This document shows positions 39,596 through 48,668 of a stretch of 64,000 nucleotides of DNA, piece by piece; position 1 is the first letter of the stretch, and the number at the start of each line of letters is the position of its first letter. Both the position numbers and the translations under genes were made by a program. The DNA is from Chloroflexota bacterium. Its GTDB lineage: Bacteria > Chloroflexota > Anaerolineae > Aggregatilineales > J027. The notes below the pieces were generated by a model that saw nothing but the letters and a program-made list of their open reading frames with translations, did no database searches and was not told the origin of the DNA. Location of the stretch: positions 62,001-126,000 of the forward strand of contig JABFGB010000007.1 in assembly GCA_013112715.1 (NCBI GenBank), given 5' to 3'.

Positions 39596-40444
39596 ATGAA
39601 ATTTGGAGTGAATTGCTGGGTGTGGGTTTCCCCTGCCAACCTCGAAGAAGTCACCAAACTCGCCCCTAAAGTGAAAGCAATGGGTTTTGATTGGATTGAA
39701 ATCCCGATTGAAGGAACAGACGACCTTGACTATGCCGCTGCTGCTAAGATTGTGCGCGACAATGGCTTAGGAGTCAGCGTCTGTGTGGCTATGGGGCCAG
39801 ACCGCGACCTTATTCATCCCGATACTGCCATTCAGAAAAACGGTGTGGAATACATTCGCCATTGTATTGATGCGGTGAAAATTCTCGGTGGTAGTCATGT
39901 CGTCGGCCCAATTTATTCCGCTGTTGGACGGGTATGGCAACAAACCGAGGCCGAACGAGCGAGGGATGTAGATACGCTGGTCAGTCAATTAACAGGGCTG
40001 GCGAGTTATGCTCATGACAAAGGCGCAGTCATCTGCATTGAACCTCTCAATCGTTTTGAGACCAGTTTTATCAATCTGGCTACCCAAGCGATTGAAGTGG
40101 TTGACCGCGTAGACAGCCCCGCCTGCCAAATTATGCTGGACACCTTCCACATGAACATCGAGGAAAAATCACTCGGCAAGGCGATTCGGCAGACGGGCAA
40201 ACGGCTGGCCCATTTCCATGCCTGTGAAAATGATCGCGGTGCCCCCGGCTCTGGCAATGTCACATGGGGCGAAGTTGGCGCGGCCCTGCGTGAAATCGGT
40301 TATGACGGCCCGGTGGTGATTGAGTCGTTTACCAACAAAGTGAAATCCATTGCCCGTGCGGCAGCGATTTGGCGTCCATTTGAGCCAAGCCAAGACGCAT
40401 TGGCCCAAAATGGCCTCACTTTCTTAAAGCATCTTTTAGCGTAG
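39596..40444 (+). CDS. Ketose 3-epimerase-like sugar isomerase (xylose-isomerase fold)
   Basis: 282 residues, close to D-tagatose/D-psicose 3-epimerases in length and motifs. The metal ligands are inferred as Glu149 (IEPLNRFET), Asp182 (LDTFHMNIEE), His208 (HFHACENDRG) and Glu243 (VIESFT). The NRFET and FHMNIEE segments are hallmarks of the ketose 3-epimerase/L-ribulose 3-epimerase group. It would invert C3 of a ketose or of the product of an oxidised sugar. Located 15 bases after the ATPase gene behind GGGAG. Substrate unknown. Confidence 0.85.
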   Translation: MKFGVNCWVWVSPANLEEVTKLAPKVKAMGFDWIEIPIEGTDDLDYAAAAKIVRDNGLGVSVCVAMGPDRDLIHPDTAIQKNGVEYIRHCIDAVKILGGSHVVGPIYSAVGRVWQQTEAERARDVDTLVSQLTGLASYAHDKGAVICIEPLNRFETSFINLATQAIEVVDRVDSPACQIMLDTFHMNIEEKSLGKAIRQTGKRLAHFHACENDRGAPGSGNVTWGEVGAALREIGYDGPVVIESFTNKVKSIARAAAIWRPFEPSQDALAQNGLTFLKHLLA

Positions 40445-40455
40445 GGTTTTTATCC

Positions 40456-41199
40456 ATGTCAAAATATCTTGGCCCTATCAAAATTCTAGGCACTTCAGCA
40501 GTGATTGTGTTCCTGTTTGGACGCATCTTCCCCCCGCTTAGTAAGGAATTGCTATCGGAGGATACGCGGGACAGTGTGTTGGTTCGGGCAATTCCGTTTG
40601 TGACCGTCTTTGTGAGCATCATTTTGCTCTATATCCTGCTGATTTTCATGGTCGCCATCCGATTCAACGGCAAAATCCCCTATCGCACCTATCGGCCCAT
40701 CGAACTCACCATCATTGCTGGGATATTGATTGGGATTTTCTGCCTATTCCAGCCTTGGCAGTTAATCGGCTATGAATATGGCTTTTTGCTGCTGCTGGCC
40801 TCAACCATCGGCTTCATTATGTGGAGCCATATCGTCCCGCAAAGTGCCGCCAATGGCAAAGACCTTGCCCCGTTTGAGCTATGGCATCATGCCGTTGCGC
40901 TGATTGCCGCCCTATTGGTACTCGGTGTCTTTGCTTACAACTTCACCCAAAATGAGAAACCCGTAGCCCCCTATGGTTACACCCAGCGCCAATGGGATCG
41001 GGGGTTGCGCCCAGAACGTAAAGCCGAAATTATCAAAGAGGCTGAAGACACCTATAACACCTATGAAGTCCCCTTTTTGATCTTTATCAGCATTGGCCCT
41101 GCGCTGCCCATCTACTTCTTTTTGCGTGAAATTCTGGCTTCCACCGTTGGCAAAGAGCGACAGGCTAACCCAGCAGTCGCCGCCACAACCAGTGCTTGA
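40456..41199 (+). CDS. Unknown multi-pass membrane protein in the transporter operon
   Basis: 247 residues. I do not recognise a family. About five membrane segments are apparent (roughly 8-26, 48-70, 84-102, 108-126, 146-162) plus one near the C-terminus (205-225). A charged soluble stretch lies at about 165-200 (QRQWDRGLRPERKAEIIKEAEDTYNTYEV). It sits between two epimerase genes, 11 bases after the first, so it is co-transcribed with the importer. It could be an accessory subunit of the importer or a separate small transporter. No catalytic signature is visible. Confidence 0.7.
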   Translation: MSKYLGPIKILGTSAVIVFLFGRIFPPLSKELLSEDTRDSVLVRAIPFVTVFVSIILLYILLIFMVAIRFNGKIPYRTYRPIELTIIAGILIGIFCLFQPWQLIGYEYGFLLLLASTIGFIMWSHIVPQSAANGKDLAPFELWHHAVALIAALLVLGVFAYNFTQNEKPVAPYGYTQRQWDRGLRPERKAEIIKEAEDTYNTYEVPFLIFISIGPALPIYFFLREILASTVGKERQANPAVAATTSA

Positions 41200-41257
41200 G
41201 ATTGAAAGGTAACACATAATATTCTCGTGTTTTCATTATTCTTTAGGAGCAAAGGAT

Positions 41258-42262
41258 ATGGCAAGACCAGTAACACTCTTTACCGGACAATGGGCTGACC
41301 TCACCCTTGATACACTTGCAGGCAAGGCAGCCAGTATGGGTTTTGATGGCCTCGAACTGGCATGTTGGGGCGACCATTTTGAAGTAGATAAAGCCCTTGC
41401 CAGTGATCAATATGCCCGCAGCCGTTGGGACATTTTGGAAAAACATGGACTAAGATGCTTCGCCATCAGCACCCATCTCGTCGGGCAATGTGTCGCTGAC
41501 GCCTATATTGATGAGCGCCACAAGAGCATTTTGCCTCCGCGTTTATGGGGGAATGGTGATCCCGAAGGGGTACGTCGCCGCTGTGCCGAAGAAGTCGCCA
41601 ACACCGCCCGTGCCGCCGCCCAATTTGGTGTCAAGGTGGTCAATGGCTTCACCGGCAGCCCGGTATGGCATCTGATTTACCGTTTCCCGCCGACCTCGGA
41701 TGAAATGGTGGACGCGGGCTATCGTGAATTTGCCGATCGCTGGAATCCGATTTTGGACGTTTTTGATCAGGTTGGTGTCCGGTTCGCCCTCGAGGCACAC
41801 CCCGCCGAAATCGCCTATGACATCTACACCGCCGAAAAGACATTGGCAGCCGTCAATCATCGCCCTGCATTTGGGTTCAACTTCGACCCCAGCCATTTCA
41901 TTCACCAGTTGTTTAATCCGATTCACTTCATCGAGCGTTTTCCGGATCGTATCTATCATGTCCACGTCAAGGACTCCAAAGTTAAGCTGAATGGCTACAC
42001 CAGCATCCTCGCCTCGCACCTGCAATTTGGTGATTCGCGGCGCGGCTGGGACTTCGTATCCCCCGGACACGGCGATATTGATCTCGAATCCATCATCCGT
42101 GTGTTAAACCGGATTGGTTATGAAGGGCCGCTGTCGGTGGAATGGGAAGACAGCGGGATGGATCGTGAACACGGTGCGGCGGAATCGGTGCAGTTCGTCA
42201 AGAAAGCCGATTTCAAGCCCTCTGCAGTGGCATTCGATGCGGCCTTCGCCAGCGACAAGTAA
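41258..42262 (+). CDS. Sugar phosphate isomerase/epimerase family protein
   Basis: 334 residues, xylose-isomerase-like TIM barrel. The likely metal ligands are Glu179 (LEAHPAE), Asp210 (NFDPSHF), His236 (HVHVKD) and Glu295 (VEWEDSG). This subgroup is larger than the ketose 3-epimerases and often sits beside a Gfo/Idh/MocA dehydrogenase, as here (24 bases downstream). It is probably involved in isomerising or dehydrating an oxidised sugar or inositol-like ring. AGGAG precedes the ATG. The exact reaction is not deducible. Confidence 0.85.
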   Translation: MARPVTLFTGQWADLTLDTLAGKAASMGFDGLELACWGDHFEVDKALASDQYARSRWDILEKHGLRCFAISTHLVGQCVADAYIDERHKSILPPRLWGNGDPEGVRRRCAEEVANTARAAAQFGVKVVNGFTGSPVWHLIYRFPPTSDEMVDAGYREFADRWNPILDVFDQVGVRFALEAHPAEIAYDIYTAEKTLAAVNHRPAFGFNFDPSHFIHQLFNPIHFIERFPDRIYHVHVKDSKVKLNGYTSILASHLQFGDSRRGWDFVSPGHGDIDLESIIRVLNRIGYEGPLSVEWEDSGMDREHGAAESVQFVKKADFKPSAVAFDAAFASDK

Positions 42263-42285
42263 AAACATTTAAGGGAGCAAATGTC

Positions 42286-43479
42286 ATGACCGATCAAGTC
42301 GGTTTTACCAGTATGGCAGGCGCAAAAGCGAGTGGAACTGCGCCCGAAATCGGCATTGGGATGTTGGGGTACGCCTTCATGGGGAAAGCCCACTCCAACG
42401 CCTTCAAGAAATTGCCCTATATGATGTACCCCCCGGTGGCGATTCCACGTTTGGTCGCAATCTGTGGTCGTAATGAAGAAGCCACTGCCGAGGCCGCCCG
42501 TCGTTATGGCTATGAGGGCTATTACACCGATTGGCGCAAGATGCTGGAAAATCCAAATATTCACGTCTTCGACAACGGCGGCCCGAACGATGCCCATGCC
42601 GTTCCCAGCATCGCCGCCGCCCAAGCAGGTAAGCACGTTTTTTGTGAAAAACCGCTGGCCCGCACTGCCGAAGAAGCCAAATCCATGCTCGACGCCGTGA
42701 CCAAAGCAGGGGTCAAACACATGGTCGCGTTTAATTATCGCTTCGTCCCCGCGATTGTACAGGCCCGCAAGATTATCGAAAGTGGTGCATTGGGACGGAT
42801 TTTCCATTTCCGTGCCAGCTATTTGCAGGAATGGATTATTGACCCCAATTTCCCCAAGATTTGGCGGTTAGACAAATCCGTTGCAGGCAGCGGCGCGTTG
42901 GGTGATCTCGGCGCACATGTGATTGACTTAGGGCGTTTCCTTGTGGGTGAACCCAAGCGCGTGATGGGCATGACCAAGACATTTATCGAAGAACGTCCCC
43001 TGCCGGATGGTTCAGGGATGGGCAAGGTAGATGTGGACGATGCCTTTGTCGCCCTGCTGGAATTTGAGAACGGCGCGGTCGGCACGGTGGAAGCCTCCCG
43101 CTTCTGTCACGGGCACAAAAATTATGAGGTACTAGAAATCAACGGCGAAAACGGCTCAATTCGCTTCAACCTAGAACGCCTTAATGAACTGGATGTGTTC
43201 TGGGCCGATGAAAACCCCAAAGAAACACGCGGTTTCCACAATACCCTCATCAGCGAAGGCTATCACCCCTACTGGGAAAATTGGTGGCCGCATGGTCATA
43301 TGCTTGGCTGGGAACACAGCTTTGTGCATGAGTTCCATCATTTCTTCAATGCCATCGTCAACAAAACCAACGTAGCCCCCTATGGCGCGACGTTTGAAGA
43401 CGGCTATCGCAATGCGGTCATCTGCGATGCGATTGTCGCTTCGGCTCAATCTGGGCGTTCTGTGGACATCAAATACTAA
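42286..43479 (+). CDS. Gfo/Idh/MocA-family oxidoreductase
   Basis: 397 residues. An N-terminal Rossmann fold begins at GIGMLGYAFMGKAHSNAF (residues about 24-41). The family motif EKPLARTAEEAK (Lys near 121) and the catalytic-domain segment GDLGAHVIDLGRFLVGE are clear. It would oxidise a hydroxyl of a sugar, inositol or glycoside with NAD(P)+. Paired with the preceding epimerase in all likelihood as a two-step module (oxidation, then isomerisation). GGGAG lies upstream of the ATG. A 15-residue N-terminal extension precedes the nucleotide-binding strand. A strong hairpin follows the stop. Confidence 0.9.
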   Translation: MTDQVGFTSMAGAKASGTAPEIGIGMLGYAFMGKAHSNAFKKLPYMMYPPVAIPRLVAICGRNEEATAEAARRYGYEGYYTDWRKMLENPNIHVFDNGGPNDAHAVPSIAAAQAGKHVFCEKPLARTAEEAKSMLDAVTKAGVKHMVAFNYRFVPAIVQARKIIESGALGRIFHFRASYLQEWIIDPNFPKIWRLDKSVAGSGALGDLGAHVIDLGRFLVGEPKRVMGMTKTFIEERPLPDGSGMGKVDVDDAFVALLEFENGAVGTVEASRFCHGHKNYEVLEINGENGSIRFNLERLNELDVFWADENPKETRGFHNTLISEGYHPYWENWWPHGHMLGWEHSFVHEFHHFFNAIVNKTNVAPYGATFEDGYRNAVICDAIVASAQSGRSVDIKY

Positions 43480-43491
43480 ACCGTTTTTATA

Positions 43492-43514
43492 GGGAGGGTC
43501 TTAACCACCCTCCC
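43492..43514 (+). promoter_or_regulatory. Intercistronic hairpin within the catabolic cluster
   Basis: GGGAGGGT and ACCCTCCC form a perfect 8-bp GC-rich stem with a seven-base loop, followed by ATATATCC and then six T. It may act as a weak terminator or as an mRNA stabiliser separating the importer and dehydrogenase genes from the Tm-1-like genes. Confidence 0.55.
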
Positions 43515-43537
43515 ATATATCCATTTTTTGAGGCCTG

Positions 43538-44758
43538 ATGCTCATGAACAAAACAATTTGTATTGTCGGGGCGCTCGATACAAAAGGGGAAGAATTCGCC
43601 TTTTTGAAGGCCGAAATTGAAAAACGCGGGTTTAAAACGTTGGTCGTTGATACAGGCGTGATGGGTAGCCCGCTGTTTATGCCCGATGTCTCGCGGGAAC
43701 ACGTCGCCGATGCAGGAGGCACATCCCTAGAAGAATTGGTCGAGCAAGCAGATCGTGGCACAGCGATGGCGGTGATGACCAGCGGCACGGCAGAAATTGT
43801 GCGCCGTCTGTATGCCGATGGCAAGATCAACGGCATTATCGGAATGGGTGGCGGCGGCGGCACGGTGATTGCGACCAGTGCTATGCGCGGCTTACCCATC
43901 GGTTTTCCTAAAGTGATGGTTTCAACGGTTGCATCAGGGGATGTTAGCGCCTATGTGGGCACATCCGACATTACCATGATGCCCTCAGTAGTAGACGTGG
44001 CAGGCATCAACCGCATTAGCCGAGTGATTTATGTCAATGCCGCTGGCGCGATTTGTGGTATGGTCGGGGGTGAAATTCCGACTGGCGAAGTCAAGCCGAT
44101 TATCGCCGCGACCATGTTTGGCAATACGACCCGTGCCGTTAATCATGCCAAAGAGATTTTTGAATCAGCGGGTTACGAAGTGCTGGTGTTCCACGCCACC
44201 GGAACCGGTGGACGCACAATGGAATCCTTGGTTGACGCGGGTTACATTGAAGGCGTATTAGACATCACCACCACTGAATGGGCCGATGAAATTTGCGGCG
44301 GGGTATTGACCGCTGGCCCAACTCGTTTGGATGCAGCAGGACGCACGGGGATCCCCCAAATCGTTGTCCCCGGCTGCCTAGATATGTGCAATTTCTGGGC
44401 GCGAAACACTGTACCGGAAAAATATCAGGGTCGCTTGTTGTACGAATGGAATCCCAATATCACGCTCATGCGTACCACCCCCGAAGAAAATGCCCAGATG
44501 GGTCATATCTTTGCCGAAAAACTCAACGCCGCCACTGGCCCAACCCTTGTCTATATTCCACGCGGGGGATGGTCGGAACTCGATTATCCTGAAAAACCGT
44601 TCTGGTGGCCGGAAGCGAATGACGCCTTTGTACAAGCGCTCAAGGCCGACCTGCGCTCGGATATTCCCGTGATTGAAATGTCGGAGGACATCAATCACCC
44701 GAATTTCTCTAGCACAGTCGCCAATCGGCTGTTGGAACTGTTAAAAGAAAGGGCATAA
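43538..44758 (+). CDS. UPF0261 / Tm-1-like ATP-binding protein, copy 1
   Basis: 406 residues. Member of the UPF0261 family, homologous to the N-terminal half of the tomato Tm-1 protein, which inhibits tobamovirus replication. The hallmark N-terminal segment [14 protein letters not shown] is followed by DTGVMG, the glycine-rich [15 protein letters not shown] loop (around 105-119), [19 protein letters not shown], and the C-terminal [14 protein letters not shown] and VPGCLDM segments. The bacterial role is not established; it probably binds a nucleotide or phosphorylated metabolite. The following gene is the other half of Tm-1, separated by two bases. An in-frame ATG at 43544 is an alternative start with better ribosome spacing. 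Confidence 0.85.
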   Translation: MLMNKTICIVGALDTKGEEFAFLKAEIEKRGFKTLVVDTGVMGSPLFMPDVSREHVADAGGTSLEELVEQADRGTAMAVMTSGTAEIVRRLYADGKINGIIGMGGGGGTVIATSAMRGLPIGFPKVMVSTVASGDVSAYVGTSDITMMPSVVDVAGINRISRVIYVNAAGAICGMVGGEIPTGEVKPIIAATMFGNTTRAVNHAKEIFESAGYEVLVFHATGTGGRTMESLVDAGYIEGVLDITTTEWADEICGGVLTAGPTRLDAAGRTGIPQIVVPGCLDMCNFWARNTVPEKYQGRLLYEWNPNITLMRTTPEENAQMGHIFAEKLNAATGPTLVYIPRGGWSELDYPEKPFWWPEANDAFVQALKADLRSDIPVIEMSEDINHPNFSSTVANRLLELLKERA

Positions 44759-44760
44759 CA

Positions 44761-45600
44761 ATGGCCTTTACGCGCGAAGAAGTTCTCAATCGGCTGCGTA
44801 CTCAGGTTAAAAATGGCAAACCGATTATCGGCACGGGCGCAGGTACAGGTATCTCCGCCAAATTTGAGGAGGCCGGGGGGACTGACCTTATCATCATCTA
44901 CAATTCGGGACGCTATCGTATGGCGGGGCGAGGGTCATTATCCGGCCTGTTCGCCTATGGAGATGCCAACGCGATTGTATTAGAAATGGCAGGGGAAGTC
45001 CTGCCTGTCGTGAAAAATACACCTGTTCTCGCCGGAGTCAATGGCACTGATCCTTTTCGTCTCATGCCTGTGTTCCTCAAACAAATCAAAGAGGTCGGTT
45101 TTTCTGGCGTGCAAAATTTCCCCACCGTCGGCCTGTTTGACGGCATGATCCGCGTCAACATGGAAGCGACCGGGATTAGTTATGCCAAAGAAGTTGAGAT
45201 GATTGGCATTGCCCATCAAATGGATATTTTCACCTCCCCCTATGTGTTTACACCTGATGAAGCCGAAGCAATGGTCAAGGCCGGGGCAGATCTCATCGTC
45301 TGCCATCTCGGATTAACCACTGCTGGCAGCATCGGCGCAGGGTACGCCTTATCGCTGGATGATGCCATCGCTAAGGTAATGGAAATGGCAGAACGGGTCT
45401 GGTCAATCCATTCTGACCAACTGGTAATTTGTCATGGCGGCCCATTTGATGAACCGGAAAATGTCGGCAAGGCCCTCAAGAAGATGCCGGGGATTGCTGG
45501 TTTTTATGGGGCGTCGAGCGCGGAACGCCTGCCCGTCGAAAAAGCGATTAAGTCACAGGTGGAATCTTTTAAGCACCTGCAAATTGTTCCAAAGTCCTAA
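44761..45600 (+). CDS. TIM-barrel protein, Tm-1 C-terminal half family (PEP hydrolase-like)
   Basis: 279 residues of the family annotated as phosphoenolpyruvate hydrolase-like or TIM-barrel signal-transduction protein; it corresponds to the C-terminal half of plant and fungal Tm-1. Key segments are [17 protein letters not shown], the [13 protein letters not shown] strand, [32 protein letters not shown] and [12 protein letters not shown]. These match an isocitrate-lyase/PEP-mutase-like barrel. No enzyme activity is firmly known, so a C-C lyase on a sugar-derived keto acid is only a guess. Tight linkage with the UPF0261 gene supports a shared complex or reaction. Confidence 0.83.
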   Translation: MAFTREEVLNRLRTQVKNGKPIIGTGAGTGISAKFEEAGGTDLIIIYNSGRYRMAGRGSLSGLFAYGDANAIVLEMAGEVLPVVKNTPVLAGVNGTDPFRLMPVFLKQIKEVGFSGVQNFPTVGLFDGMIRVNMEATGISYAKEVEMIGIAHQMDIFTSPYVFTPDEAEAMVKAGADLIVCHLGLTTAGSIGAGYALSLDDAIAKVMEMAERVWSIHSDQLVICHGGPFDEPENVGKALKKMPGIAGFYGASSAERLPVEKAIKSQVESFKHLQIVPKS

Positions 45601-45629
45601 AAGTACATATTTTTAAGGAGAAGCGTTGT

Positions 45630-46517
45630 ATGAAAATCTGTATGCACAACTGGATGCGGCCCGAACCCGTCGAGGTGACGATTGCCCGCCTTGCCAAATA
45701 TGGCTATGACGGCATCCAAATCATGGGTGAGCCGCGCAAATATGATGTTAAAGAAGTGAATGGTTATCTCAAAAAATATAAAATCACTTGTATGGGTTCG
45801 GTCAGCATCATGCTGGCAGGCCGTGACCTAATTCACCAAGACCCCTACTATCGGGAAATGTCGGCTGCCTATTGCAAAGAAATCATCACGATGATCGAAC
45901 AGTTGGGGGGAACGATTCTAACCCTCGTCCCCAACGAAGTAGGCCGCGTCACTCCCCGTGCTGACCCCGATACTGAATGGGGCTGGTGTGTGGAAAAAGT
46001 GCAAGAACTGGCCGACTTCGCCAAGCCCAAAGGCGTGCATATCGCGTTGGAACCGCTGAATCGCTTTGAAACCAATTTCCTCAATCGTCATGACCAAGCC
46101 CTCAAGCTGGCCGAAGATGTAGGCCGCTCCAATGTGGGGGTTTGCCTCGATGCCTTCCACATCAACATCGAAGAGGCCGACCCCATGCAGGCGATTTTGA
46201 ACGTGGGCAAGGCCGGCAAGTTGCTCGATTTCCACGTGGCTGATAACAATCGCCGTCCCCCCGGTGAAGGCAGCTATAACTGGAAACTGGTCATTGATAC
46301 GCTCAAGAAATCCGGCTATGACGGCTATCTGACCAGCGAATTTGTCGTACCGTTTGATCGCTCGCCATTGGCCCACAAAGATGAGGACGCGGGCACTTCC
46401 GCTTCGGCTGAAGAATTGAAATTCATCCGCGATCATGGCAGTGACTTGATGAGCGACGCCGCCTATTCACGCCATGTCGAAAACACCATCAAGCATCTAC
46501 GGGCTGCGGGGGCATAG
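45630..46517 (+). CDS. Ketose 3-epimerase-like sugar isomerase, second copy
   Basis: 295 residues. Xylose-isomerase-like barrel with metal ligands inferred at Glu141 (LEPLNRFET), Asp174 (LDAFHINIEE), His202 (DFHVADNNR) and Glu237 (SEFV). It shares the EPLNRFET and the FH(M/I)NIEE signatures with the epimerase at 39596 but is otherwise diverged, so the cluster needs two related yet distinct isomerisations. An excellent AAGGAG lies ten bases before the ATG. It sits between the Tm-1-like genes. Confidence 0.85.
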   Translation: MKICMHNWMRPEPVEVTIARLAKYGYDGIQIMGEPRKYDVKEVNGYLKKYKITCMGSVSIMLAGRDLIHQDPYYREMSAAYCKEIITMIEQLGGTILTLVPNEVGRVTPRADPDTEWGWCVEKVQELADFAKPKGVHIALEPLNRFETNFLNRHDQALKLAEDVGRSNVGVCLDAFHINIEEADPMQAILNVGKAGKLLDFHVADNNRRPPGEGSYNWKLVIDTLKKSGYDGYLTSEFVVPFDRSPLAHKDEDAGTSASAEELKFIRDHGSDLMSDAAYSRHVENTIKHLRAAGA

Positions 46518-46522
46518 TCACT

Positions 46523-47758
46523 ATGGCAACCGTCCTCCTCATAGGAACGCTCGATACCAAAGGCCCGGAAACCGCCTATTTGCGTGACCGTGTACGTGAA
46601 TTAGGCTGTGATACGCTAGTTTTGGATTCGGGCATCTTGGGGGAGGCGGTTGGCATTGACGCCGATTTTACCCGACAACAGGTGTCTATTGCCGCTGGCT
46701 CAAGCATTGATGCCCTGCGTAACGCGGGAACTCGTGGCAAGGCCGTCGAAGAAATGCTGAAGGGGGTTCGTAAAATCGCCCTTGACCTGTTTGCAGAGGG
46801 CAAGATTCATGGGGTGGCTTCACTGGGTGGTGCAGAAGGCGCTGTCCTAGCAGCCTCAGCCATGAAGGTGCTGCCGGTTGGTTTCCCCAAGCTGATTATC
46901 TCCCCACTGGCATCAGGCCATCGCAAATTTGCGCCCTTCGTTGGCACCAAAGATGTGATGGTTATGCACTCGGTAGTGGACATTTTGGGTCTCAATCCTG
47001 TCAGCCGTGCCGTGTTTGATAACGCCGCCGGAGCGATTGCAGGCATGGCCCATGTTTATGAGCTACGCCAGTCCACCCCCGAAAAATCGGATGAACGCCC
47101 ATCCATTGCCGCTACTATGCTCGGTAACACCACCCGCCCCTTAATGCACATCAAACCTGCCATTGAAGCCAAGAATTTCGATTTTGTAATCTTTCATGCC
47201 AACGGCGTCGGCGGCCCCGCGATGGAGGAACTCATTGCCCGTAATACCTTCGCGGCAATTTTGGACTATACCCTCAGCGAAATCGCCGGATTTGTGGCAG
47301 GTGGATTCCACAATGGCGGGCCGCAACGTTTGGAAGCCGCTGGCAAGGCGGGTATCTCGCAGTTAATTGTCCCCGGTTGCCTAGATTTCATCGTATTTGG
47401 GGCCAAACACGAAATCCCAGAGAGCTTGCGGGATCGCCCTATGTACTATCACAACCCCGAATTCACCCTTGTACGCTTGACCCGCGAGGAACAATTACAG
47501 GCGACCCGCTTGGTCGTCGAGAAATTAAATAAAGCAACTGGCCCAGCGTCCGTCGTTGTGCCGCTGGGTGGGGGGTCGGTGATGGATATTCAGGGCGGCG
47601 CTTTTTGGGACCCTGACCTTAATGAACAATGCCGCACTATTTTGCGACAGGGATTGAACAAACACATTCAGTATCGTGAGGTCGAAGGCCACATCAATGA
47701 CAATAGCTTTGCTGACGTGGTATTGGCAGAACTGGTTGAACTAATGGGCCTCGTGTAA
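46523..47758 (+). CDS. UPF0261 / Tm-1-like ATP-binding protein, copy 2
   Basis: 411 residues and the second member of the family in the cluster. It starts VLLIGTLDTKGPETAYL, has VLDSGILG, a modified glycine loop SLGGAEGAVLAASAM (copy 1 has [15 protein letters not shown]), SPLASGHRKFAPFVGTKD, FHANGVGGPAMEEL and VPGCLDF. The glycine loop differs at several positions, which suggests a different ligand or a structural partner. Only one Tm-1 C-half gene is present, so the two UPF0261 proteins may form a heteromer or act on successive intermediates. It begins five bases after the epimerase stop. Confidence 0.85.
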   Translation: MATVLLIGTLDTKGPETAYLRDRVRELGCDTLVLDSGILGEAVGIDADFTRQQVSIAAGSSIDALRNAGTRGKAVEEMLKGVRKIALDLFAEGKIHGVASLGGAEGAVLAASAMKVLPVGFPKLIISPLASGHRKFAPFVGTKDVMVMHSVVDILGLNPVSRAVFDNAAGAIAGMAHVYELRQSTPEKSDERPSIAATMLGNTTRPLMHIKPAIEAKNFDFVIFHANGVGGPAMEELIARNTFAAILDYTLSEIAGFVAGGFHNGGPQRLEAAGKAGISQLIVPGCLDFIVFGAKHEIPESLRDRPMYYHNPEFTLVRLTREEQLQATRLVVEKLNKATGPASVVVPLGGGSVMDIQGGAFWDPDLNEQCRTILRQGLNKHIQYREVEGHINDNSFADVVLAELVELMGLV

Positions 47759-47777
47759 GTCTGTTTGGAGGAATTTT

Positions 47778-48668
47778 ATGACTCGTAAGACCAAAGATTT
47801 GAAATTTCCTTCCTTCTGTTTAGGAGATTTGACTTATGTGGACATCCAAGAATATCTGAAACTTTCGGATACCATCTTGATTCCACATGCCAGCTTGGAA
47901 CAGCACGGCCCGCATTTGCCGCTGTATACCGACACGATCACCTCCACCGAAGTTGCATCTCGCGCTGGGGAGGAGGCAGGGATTTTGTATACTCCGACTC
48001 TGTGGTTGGGATATTCGCCCCAGCATATGCGTGCGCCGGGCTTTGGAGCAGGTACGATTACCCTGCGTTCCAATACTCTGCTCAATGTCATTTATGATAT
48101 TGGGCGCAGCCTGATTCATCATGGCTTTAACCGACTGATTTTTGTAAATGGACATGGCTCGAATGTCAAAGTCATTGACCCTGTGCTGCGCCGCCTGCGA
48201 TATGAAACGGGCGCGTTGATTGGCTTCTACAAACCCTATGCCGAACGCTATATCGGCATGTTGAAGGATGTTTTGGAAGGCACCCCCGAACAAACCCCGG
48301 GATGGCACGCGGGCGAACTCGAAACCGCCCAAGTCTTGGCCCACAACCCCAACATCGTCCGTATGGATCGGGCAGCCGTAGACAAAGCTCATGCTCCCCA
48401 ATGGCTTGGCCCGGCGTGGGTGAAGAAAGATGGGATGCCCGATGCCGAATTTCAAGGCTATCAATATTTCAACTTCCCATTCGACCACGAAGAATTTACC
48501 GATTCTGGTGTGATGGGCGTGCCCTCGATGGGGACGGCGGAAAAAGGTGAAATCGCGTTTTCCCGCTTTGCCAAACACCTGATTGACGCCGTTGAAGAAC
48601 TCGAAAAAGTCGAAGTTAATGTACGCAACCGCGATTGGACGATGGATAAAGCATGGCAGCCAAGCTAA
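47778..48668 (+). CDS. Creatininase-family metal-dependent amidohydrolase
   Basis: 296 residues. The family metal motifs are visible: Glu-x-His in SLEQHGPHLPLYTD (about 40-53), NGHGSNVKV (about 124-132) and WHAGELETAQVL (about 175-186). Members cleave or form cyclic amides (creatinine, the FAPy intermediate of riboflavin/F420 synthesis, mycofactocin precursor peptide). In this catabolic setting a C-N or lactam/lactone hydrolysis is plausible, but the substrate is unknown. GGAGG lies seven bases before the ATG. The 3' end overlaps the next gene by 16 bases. Confidence 0.85.
   Translation: MTRKTKDLKFPSFCLGDLTYVDIQEYLKLSDTILIPHASLEQHGPHLPLYTDTITSTEVASRAGEEAGILYTPTLWLGYSPQHMRAPGFGAGTITLRSNTLLNVIYDIGRSLIHHGFNRLIFVNGHGSNVKVIDPVLRRLRYETGALIGFYKPYAERYIGMLKDVLEGTPEQTPGWHAGELETAQVLAHNPNIVRMDRAAVDKAHAPQWLGPAWVKKDGMPDAEFQGYQYFNFPFDHEEFTDSGVMGVPSMGTAEKGEIAFSRFAKHLIDAVEELEKVEVNVRNRDWTMDKAWQPS

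Noticed and set aside
42118..42807. 229-codon minus-strand frame opposite the epimerase/dehydrogenase junction
   Set aside because: It runs across two well-supported genes and has no recognisable domain.
47820..48578. 252-codon minus-strand frame opposite the creatininase-family gene
   Set aside because: The plus strand holds complete family motifs in this region; the antisense product shows no family features.
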